Shown one piece after another: positions 57,829-64,000 of a DNA stretch of 64,000 nucleotides. The position numbers were made by a program, and so were the translations under genes. Location of the stretch: positions 80,127,501 to 80,191,500 of the forward strand of contig NC_092339.1 of NCBI RefSeq assembly GCF_046630445.1, written 5' to 3'. The notes below the pieces were generated by a model that saw only the letters and a program-made list of their open reading frames with translations, was not told the DNA's origin and did not search any database. The DNA comes from Rutidosis leptorrhynchoides (lineage: Eukaryota > Streptophyta > Magnoliopsida > Asterales > Asteraceae). Numbering within the stretch: position 1 is the first letter of the stretch; each line of letters opens with the position of its first letter.

Positions 57829-58443
57829 ATGTCTACCTCTAGAACAAGTCTCATTGACTCACCTAATAATAATGAAGAGTCAAATGTAAATTGGAATGAT
57901 TCGTGGACTGATTCACAAGTTCCCGAAGAGGAACCGGAAGAAGAGTCGGAACCAGAAGAAGAATCGGAACCGGAAGAAGAATCGGAACCGGATGAAGAAA
58001 TAGAACCGGTGGGGGAAATAATAAAACGGTTAAGTAAAAGAAAATCATCAACCAACCGACCAAGGTTAATTATGGTCAATGGTGTTTCTGCTAAGGAAGC
58101 AAAATATTGGGAGGATTACCAATTCTCCGATGAATCGGATTCTGACGAGAATTCCGATGATGTTATAGAAATTACCCCAACTGAATTTAAAAAGGCAAAA
58201 GAAAATAATAAGGGAAAGGGCATAAAAATAGAGAAATCTAATTCCAACCCCGATGAACTTTATATGTATCGTCAACCCCCGAAGTCCTTAAGTTGTAACA
58301 ATGACCCGGGAACCTCTAAACCACCAGGTTTTTCTAAACCAATGTGGAAAACGACGGCTCGTATTAGGGGAACATCATATATCCCTAGAAACTTGGAAAA
58401 ACGAACCAAAACCGAAGAAGAAGAAACAAGCGAGTCGGAATAA
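57829..58443 (+). CDS. Acidic Glu/Pro/Ser-rich retrotransposon ORF (204 aa)
   Basis: It starts at ATG 57829 (MSTSRTSLIDSPNNNEESN), 190 bp after the PBS, and is the first ORF of the element. Residues about 35-65 are a tandem EEESEPEEESEP repeat. The middle has a basic patch (KRLSKRKSSTNRP) and a conserved motif (NGVSAKEAKYWEDYQFSDES), then a second acidic run and a PPGF...ARIRG..YIPRNLEKR tail. It has no Gag or Pol domain and no predicted membrane segment. The frame is intact here, and a frameshifted homologue occupies the same place in the minus-strand element. The function is unknown. Its acidic, low-complexity nature suggests a nucleic-acid-mimicking or protein-binding role, which is speculation. 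Confidence 0.85.
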   Translation: MSTSRTSLIDSPNNNEESNVNWNDSWTDSQVPEEEPEEESEPEEESEPEEESEPDEEIEPVGEIIKRLSKRKSSTNRPRLIMVNGVSAKEAKYWEDYQFSDESDSDENSDDVIEITPTEFKKAKENNKGKGIKIEKSNSNPDELYMYRQPPKSLSCNNDPGTSKPPGFSKPMWKTTARIRGTSYIPRNLEKRTKTEEEETSESE

Positions 58444-58588
58444 GATAGTTGTATTCGTGTGGTGTAATATATGTAATATATGTAATATAGTGTGCTTATG
58501 CTTTATGATATATGTAAAAATTGCTTGTATTAATAAGTATTTTTTTATGAATCTAACTCTTGTCTATTTTACAGTATAAAAACACAAA

Positions 58589-59272
58589 ATGGATAGACAA
58601 CCCAATATTTTAAGAGACCTACCCGGAGACATGATTGATGAAGTCTTGTCTAGAGTCGGTCAGAATTCTTCGGCACAACTATTTAAGGCGAGATCAGTTT
58701 GTAAGACATTCGAAGAACGTTCCAAGAATGCCTTGGTTTATAAAAGGCTTTCGTTCGAAAGATGGGGGATATCACATTGGGAAATCCATAAGTTACGATG
58801 TGTTTACTTTGACGCATATATTGCGGGGAACCCAAATGCTATTTTACGCAATGGGTTAAGAAATTATTTTGACTCAATATATCCGAATATTGGACTTCGT
58901 GATTTAGAAAAAGCGGCTAACATGCAACATAAAGAAGCATGTTATGCTTACGGATTAGTAATGTTCGCTTCTCACCAAAGTGAGAACAAGAACATCGGGC
59001 TACAACTATTAAACAAAACGTTCCCACAAGTGACGGAGTCGGTAATTAGGGTAAGAAATGAGGTTTTTAGATTGTTACGGGACTGTTAGACATTACGTAA
59101 CCCTCGTCCCTTTGACGACGTTACAACACGTTGTCTTATCAATGGCCATAACGGTTATGTTCCACAAGACCAAGGATGGGAAGTAATCCTAGTAAAACCA
59201 GAATGCATGACTTGTTTCTGGACGTATGAATTACGTGTCTTTATTGCCTTTGCTGAACGACTTGTGTACTAG
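58589..59272 (+). pseudogene. F-box protein ORF inside the retrotransposon (one in-frame TAG)
   Basis: It starts at ATG 58589. Residues 7-50 (NILRDLPGDMIDEVLSRVG, then SSAQLFKARSVCKTFEER) form an F-box, the motif that links substrates to SKP1 in SCF ubiquitin ligases. A region like that of plant At2g35280-type F-box proteins follows (GNPNAILRNGLRNYF, then LRDLEKAANMQHKEACYAYG with GLQLL; Sel1-like helices). TAG at 59087-59089 ends the open frame at 166 aa. The same frame then runs 60 more codons with family-like sequence (GWEVILVKPECMTCFWTYEL and RVF) to TAG at 59270-59272, giving 228 codons in all. It is intronless, on the sense strand, between the acidic ORF and gag. The minus-strand family A element lacks this stretch. 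The TAG could be decay or readthrough. Confidence 0.85.
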
Positions 59273-59613
59273 CTAGAATTATCTTCACAACCATCTTGTA
59301 TCAAATTTATTTTGTACTATATTTCATGCTATATGTAAAATAAGCGGTATTGTAAGTTTGTAAAATATTGTGTAAAAGTTTGAACGCGAAATATTATTAT
59401 AATCAGTTTTTCATATAGAATTGTAGTAGTTGAATTGTATATTAGCTACTAAGTATGAACTTAACGGGTAGGTACTACCCGAATTTAAACTTATAAAACG
59501 CTAATATGAAGAAAAAGCTTTTATAAATGAGTTCATATTATGCTACAAAATACTATTAACTACTCTTAATATTCTGTATGATTAACTTGTTCCATTTGAC
59601 TATTTTGAAGGAA
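59273..59613 (+). other. Leader between the F-box ORF and gag
   Basis: About 340 bp, AT-rich. It contains 'aacgggtaggtactacccga' (59463-59482), whose gggtag/ctaccc halves form a small dyad. The same phrase precedes gag in the minus-strand copy (about 31135-31155), so it may matter for gag expression. No ORF. Confidence 0.5.
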
Positions 59614-61245
59614 ATGGCACCGACTACTCGACACACCGTGAATATGAATGAAGAGGAATTCCGTACTTTTCTAGCTTCAAACATAGCCGCAGTACAGGCT
59701 GCGCTACATACCAACAATAACCTTGGATCTAGCAGTACAGGAAATCGTGTAGGATGCACCTACAAAGAATTCACTGCCTGCAAACCTTTGGAATTTGATG
59801 GAACCGAAGGACCGATCGGATTGAAACGGTGGACCGAGAAGGTCGAATCGGTGTTTGCCATAAGTAAGTGTACTGAAGAGGACAAAGTGAAGTACGCTAC
59901 GCATACCTTCAAAGGTTCTGCGTTAACATGGTGGAATACCTATCTAGAGCAAGTGGGACAAGACGATGCGTACGCACTACCGTGGTCAGCATTCAAGCAC
60001 TTGATGAACGAGAAGTACCGTCCCAGAACCGAGGTCAATAAGCTCAAGACAGAACTTAGAGGGTTACGAACCCAAGGATTTGATATTACCACGTACGAAA
60101 GACGATTCACAGAATTGTGCCTATTGTGTCCGGGAGCATTCGAAGATGAGGAAGAGAAGATCGACGAGTTTGTGAAAGGATTACCGGAAAGAATCCAAGA
60201 AGATATAAGTTCACACGAGCCCGCCTCCATACAACAGGCATGTAGAATGGCTCACAAACTAGTGAACCAGATTGAAGAAAGAATTAAAGAACAGACTGCT
60301 AAAGAGGCCAATGTGAAGCAAGTCAAAAGAAAGTGGGATGAAAACGGTGATAAGAATCACCAATACAACAACAACAGCAATTACAACAATAATCGCAACA
60401 ATTATCCCAACACTCGCAACATCAATCGCAACTACAACAAACGGCCCAACAACAACAACAACAACAACAGCAACTACAACAATCATCCCAACAACAATAA
60501 TAACCGCAACAACAACAACAATCAGAAGCAGCTATGCCAAAGGTGTGAAAAGTATCACTCGGGGTTCTGCACCAAATTTTGCAACAAGTGTAAAAGAAAT
60601 GGTCATAGCGCGGCGAAGTGTGAGGTCTACGGACCAGGGGTTAATAGAACAAAAGGAACAAATGGTGTCGAAACGAGTAATGGCGGAGCAAGTAGTGTCA
60701 GAGCAAGTTATGCCAATGTAGTTTGTTATAAATGTGGAAAACCGGGCCACATTATTAGAAATTGCCCGAACCAGGAGAACACGAATGGACAAGGCCGCGG
60801 AAGAGTTTTCAATATTAATGCGGCAGAGGCACAGGAAGACCCGGAGCTTGTTACGGGTACGTTTCTTATTGACAATAAATCTGCTTACGTTTTATTTGAT
60901 TCAGGTGCGGATAGAAGCTATATGAGTAGAGATTTTTGTGCTAAATTAAGTTGTCCATTGACGCCTTTGGATAGTAAATTTTTACTCGAATTAGCAAATG
61001 GTAAATTAATTTCAGCAGATAATATATGTCGGAATCGAGAAATTAAACTGGTTAGCGAAACATTTAAGATTGACTTGATACCAGTAGAGTTAGGGAGTTT
61101 TGATGTGATAATCGGTATGGACTGGTTGAAAGAAGTGAAAGCAGAGATCGTTTGTTACAAAAAATGCAATTCGCATTATACGAGAAAAAGGAAAACCCTT
61201 AATGGTGTACGGAGAAAAGGGCAACACGAAGCTACATCTTATTAG
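59614..61245 (+). pseudogene. gag: Family A gag-protease (right-hand copy), frameshifted near its end
   Basis: The Met of MAPTTR (59614) is chosen because it is conserved with the minus-strand copy; the frame is open further upstream to 59578. Domains: capsid (CKPLEFDGTEG ... GLPERIQEDIS), Lys-rich linker, long Asn-rich stretch, CCHC knuckles (CQRCEKYHSGFC; CNKCKRNGHSAAKC; CYKCGKPGHIIRNC), and aspartic protease with DSGAD at 60898 and VIIGMDWLKE. An extra A in an A-run near 61162 shifts the frame, so the last residues (NSHYTRKRK...) are not native. The true frame resumes at 61202. Gag-PR itself is otherwise complete. Confidence 0.9.
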
Positions 61246-62245
61246 TAATTTGAAGGCACAAAAACTAATAAGAAAAGGTTGCTATGCTGTTCTAGCACAC
61301 GTCGAGAAAGTACAAACTGAAGAAAAGAGCATCAATGATGTTCCCGTCGCAAAAGAATTTCCCGATGTATTTCCGAAAGAATTACCGGGATTACCCCCAC
61401 ATCGATCCGTTGAATTTCAAATAGATCTTGTACCAGGAGCTGCACCAATAGCTCGTGCTCCTTACAGACTCGCACCCAGCGAGATGAAAGAACTGCAAAG
61501 CCAATTACAAGAACTTTTAGAGCGTGGTTTCATTCGAACAAGCACATCACCGTGGGGAGCTCCTGTTTTGTTTGTCAAGAAGAAAGATGGTACATTCAGG
61601 TTGTGTATCGACTACCGAGAGTTGAACAAACTTACCATCAAGAACCGCTACCCACTACCGAGAATCGACGACTTATTTGATCAACTACAAGGCTCGTCTA
61701 TTTATTCAAAGATTGACTTACGTTCCGGGTATCATCAAATGCGGGTGAAAGAAGATGATATTCCAAAGACTGCTTTCAGAACACGTTACGGTCATTACGA
61801 GTTTATGGTCATGCCATTTGGTTTAACTAATGCACCAGCTGTGTTCATGGACCTTATGAACCGAGTGTGTGGACCATACCTTGACAAGTTTGTCATTGTT
61901 TTCATTGATGACATACTTATTTACTCAAAGAATGACCAAGAACACGGTGAACATTTGAGAAAGGTGTTAGAAGTATTGAGGAAGGAAGAATTGTATGCTA
62001 AGTTTTCAAAGTGTGCATTTTGGTTGGAAGAAGTTCAATTCCTCGGTCACATAGTGAACAAAGAAGGTATTAAGGTGGATCCGGCAAAGATAGAAACTGT
62101 TGAAAAGTGGGAAACCCCGAAAACTCCGAAACACATACGTCAGTTTTTAGGACTAGCTGGTTACTACAGAAGGTTCATCCAAGACTTTTCCAGAATAGCA
62201 AAACCCTTGACTGCATTAACGCATAAAGGGAATAAATTTGAATGA
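61202..62245 (+). pseudogene. Family A reverse transcriptase (right-hand copy)
   Basis: 347 open codons. The linker ([20 protein letters not shown]) leads into [22 protein letters not shown], then [14 protein letters not shown], then [20 protein letters not shown], and the catalytic box [13 protein letters not shown] near 61890-61930. The thumb ([15 protein letters not shown], then [13 protein letters not shown]) follows. TGA at 62243-62245 replaces Trp (TGG in homologues), and the domain continues in frame. All palm motifs are intact. Confidence 0.92.
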
Positions 62246-62275
62246 AATGATGAACAAGAGAAAGCGTTTCAGTTA

Positions 62276-62887
62276 TTGAAGAAAAAGCTAACTACGGCAC
62301 CTATATTGTCATTGCCTGAAGGGAATGATGATTTTGTGATTTATTGTGACGCATCAAAGCAAGGTCTCGGTTGTGTATTAATGCAACGAATGAAGGTGAT
62401 TGCTTATGCGTCTAGACAATTGAAGATTCACGAACAAAATTATACGACGCATGATTTGGAATTAGGCGCGGTTGTTTTTGCATTAAAGACTTGGAGGCAC
62501 TACTTATATGGGGTCAAAAGTATTATATATACCGACCACAAAAGTCTTCAACACATATTTAATCAGAAACAACTGAATATGAGGCAGCGTAGGTGGATTG
62601 AATTATTGAATGATTACGACTTTGAGATTCGTTACCACCCGGGGAAGGCAAATATGGTAGCCGATGCCTTGAGCAGGAAGGACAGACAACCCATTCGAGT
62701 AAAATCTATGAATATAATGATTCATAATAACCTTACTACTCAAATAAAGGAGGCGCAACAAGGAGTTTTAAAAGAGGGAAATTTAAAGGATGAAATACCC
62801 AAAGGATCGGAGAAGCATCTTAATATTCGGGAAGACGAACCCGGTATAGGGCTGAAAGGATTTGGGTACCAAAATTTGGAGATATGA
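62276..62887 (+). pseudogene. Family A RNase H (right-hand copy)
   Basis: [41 protein letters not shown] and [16 protein letters not shown] are the RNase H landmarks in order, with Asp, Glu and Asp residues present. A one-base loss near 62838 (gacgaaccc against gacgggaccc) shifts the frame before the integrase; the next frame resumes at 62884. RNase H degrades the RNA strand after reverse transcription. Confidence 0.9.
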
Positions 62888-63600
62888 GAGAAATGGTACT
62901 TAGAGAAGCTCATAAAACCAGATACTCAATACATCCTGGAACGGGGAAGATGTACAAGGATCTCAAGAAACATTTTTGGTGGCCGGTTATGAAAGCCGAT
63001 GTTGCTAAATACGTAGGAGAATATTTGACGTGTTCTAAGGTCAAAGCTGAGCATCAGAAACCATCAGGTCTACTTCAACAACCCGAAATCCCAGAATGGA
63101 AATGGGAAAATATTACCATGGATTTCATCACTAAATTGCCAAGGACTGCAAGTGGTTTTGATACTATTTGGGTAATAGTTGATCGTCTCACCAAATCAGC
63201 ACACTTCCTGCCAATAAGAGAAGATGACAAGATGGAGAAGTTAGCACGACTGTATTTGAAGGAAGTCATCTCCAGACATGGAATACCAATCTCTATTATC
63301 TCTAATAGGGATGGCAGATTTATTTCAAGATTCTGGCAGACATTACAGCAAGCATTAGGAACTCGTCTAGACATGAGTACTGCCTATCATCCACAAACTG
63401 ATGGGCAGAGCAAAAGGACGATACAAACGCTTGAAGACATGCTACGAGCATGTGTTATTGATTTCGGAAACAGTTGGGATCGACATCTACCGTTAGCAGA
63501 ATTTTTCCTACAACAACAGCTACCATTCAAGCATTGAGATGGCGCCGTTTGAAGCACTTTATGGTAGAAAGTGTAGGTCTCCGATTTGTTGGAGTGAAGT
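62884..63600 (+). pseudogene. Family A integrase core with mutated catalytic residues (right-hand copy)
   Basis: The zinc-binding region ([19 protein letters not shown] ... [14 protein letters not shown]) has Tyr where the minus-strand copy has the first Cys. In the core, ISNRDGRF replaces ISDRDSRF (catalytic Asp to Asn) and SKRTIQT replaces SERTIQT (catalytic Glu to Lys). All three are G-to-A changes. An extra T near 63507 shifts the frame in 'EFSYNNSYH', and homologous sequence ([17 protein letters not shown]) continues. The enzyme would be inactive even without the frameshift. Confidence 0.9.
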
Positions 63601-64000
63601 GGGGGATAGACAGATTACGGGTCCGGAGATTATACAAGAAACTACCGAGAAGATCATCCAAATTCAACAACGGTTGAAAACCGCCCAAAGTCGACAAAAG
63701 AGCTACGCTGACATTAAAAGAAAAGATATAGAATTTGAAATTGGAGAGATGGTCATGCTTAAAGTTGCACCTTGGAAAGGCGTTGTTCGATTTGGTAAAC
63801 GAGGGAAATTAAATCCAAGGTATATTGGACCATTCAAGATTATTGATCGTGTCGGACCAGTAGCTTACCGACTTGAGTTAGCTCAACAACTCGCGGCTGT
63901 ACATAACACTTTCCACGTCTCGAATTTGAAGAAATGTTTTGCTAAAGAAGATCTCACTATTCCGTTAGATGAAATCCAAATCAACGAAAAACTCCAATTC
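63601..64000 (+). pseudogene. Family A integrase C-terminal module, cut by window end
   Basis: The frame continues with [20 protein letters not shown], then [60 protein letters not shown] and [10 protein letters not shown], matching the GPY/F module and the approach to the chromodomain. No stop is seen up to 64000. The chromodomain and 3' LTR should lie beyond the window. Confidence 0.88.

Larger units (their letters stand above)
54370..64000 (+). mobile_element. Family A retrotransposon with extra acidic and F-box ORFs (runs off the window)
   Basis: Order: 5' LTR 54370-57619, PBS 57622, acidic ORF 57829-58443, F-box ORF 58589-59272, gag-protease 59614-61245, RT 61202-62245, RNase H 62276-62887, integrase 62884-63600, and integrase C-terminal module to the window end. 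It is inserted in the E2 RT. Its internal region is collinear with the minus-strand element at 23204-33431, except that the latter lacks the F-box ORF. Pol has frameshifts and stops. Confidence 0.93.

Overview
The window is plant nuclear heterochromatin-like DNA: AT-rich, packed with nested LTR retrotransposons, LINE remnants, a Helitron-like segment and long TA microsatellites. I see no intact ordinary host gene. Gag, polyprotein, LTR, PBS and PPT features are those of Ty3/gypsy elements of flowering plants (chromovirus/Tekay-like and Athila-like). The element sequences look like those I associate with Asteraceae, but that family-level placement is an inference.

Layout. 1-2168 is the right part of an LTR (family C). 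It sits in a minus-strand LTR of family A (2169-3084), which itself sits in the 5' LTR of an Athila-like element. That element has PBS 3233, a broken gag 4571-6502, a protease 6384-7334, no reverse transcriptase or integrase, and 3' LTR 18953-20986. A complete 9.2 kb non-autonomous LTR element (8724-17968, TSD GGTTA) interrupts it. The Athila-like element abuts the cut end of a minus-strand family B LTR (20987-21904). From 21905 an older Tekay-like element X is seen as an integrase piece. It is split by a family B solo LTR (22289-34205, TSD CATTA), and that LTR holds a complete minus-strand family A element (23204-33431). X resumes at 34206 with integrase C-terminus and chromodomain, then its 3' LTR (family D, 34875-40922). 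LTR D carries a family A solo LTR (37164-40433, TSD ATAGT).

40923-49945 holds LTR and LINE remnants, a 0.76 kb inverted-repeat element (42297-43053), and a Helitron-like segment ending at 48905. That segment carries exon fragments of at least three unrelated host genes: an nCBP/eIF4E-type cap-binding protein, V-ATPase subunit F, and a PUB U-box ARM E3 ligase. A minus-strand LINE (48925-49945) follows. It is cut by a second Tekay-like element, E2 (LTR 49946-51662, gag-pol to 54369), and E2 is cut by a family A element that runs off the right end (54370-64000+).

Most notable points. (1) The right-hand family A element carries two extra ORFs between its PBS and gag: an acidic Glu/Pro-rich protein and an F-box protein related to a host F-box family. 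(2) The E2 LTR holds five spaced hairpins whose arms change while staying complementary. (3) Several unrelated LTR families share a roughly 110 bp block ending in a splice-acceptor-like CTCAG/GT, with a matching donor-like site after the promoter. (4) Several LTRs carry clusters of GC-rich perfect palindromes of different sequence. (5) The Helitron-like segment has captured host exons. Most readable stop codons and active-site losses in the elements are C-to-T or G-to-A changes, as expected of methylated, silenced DNA.
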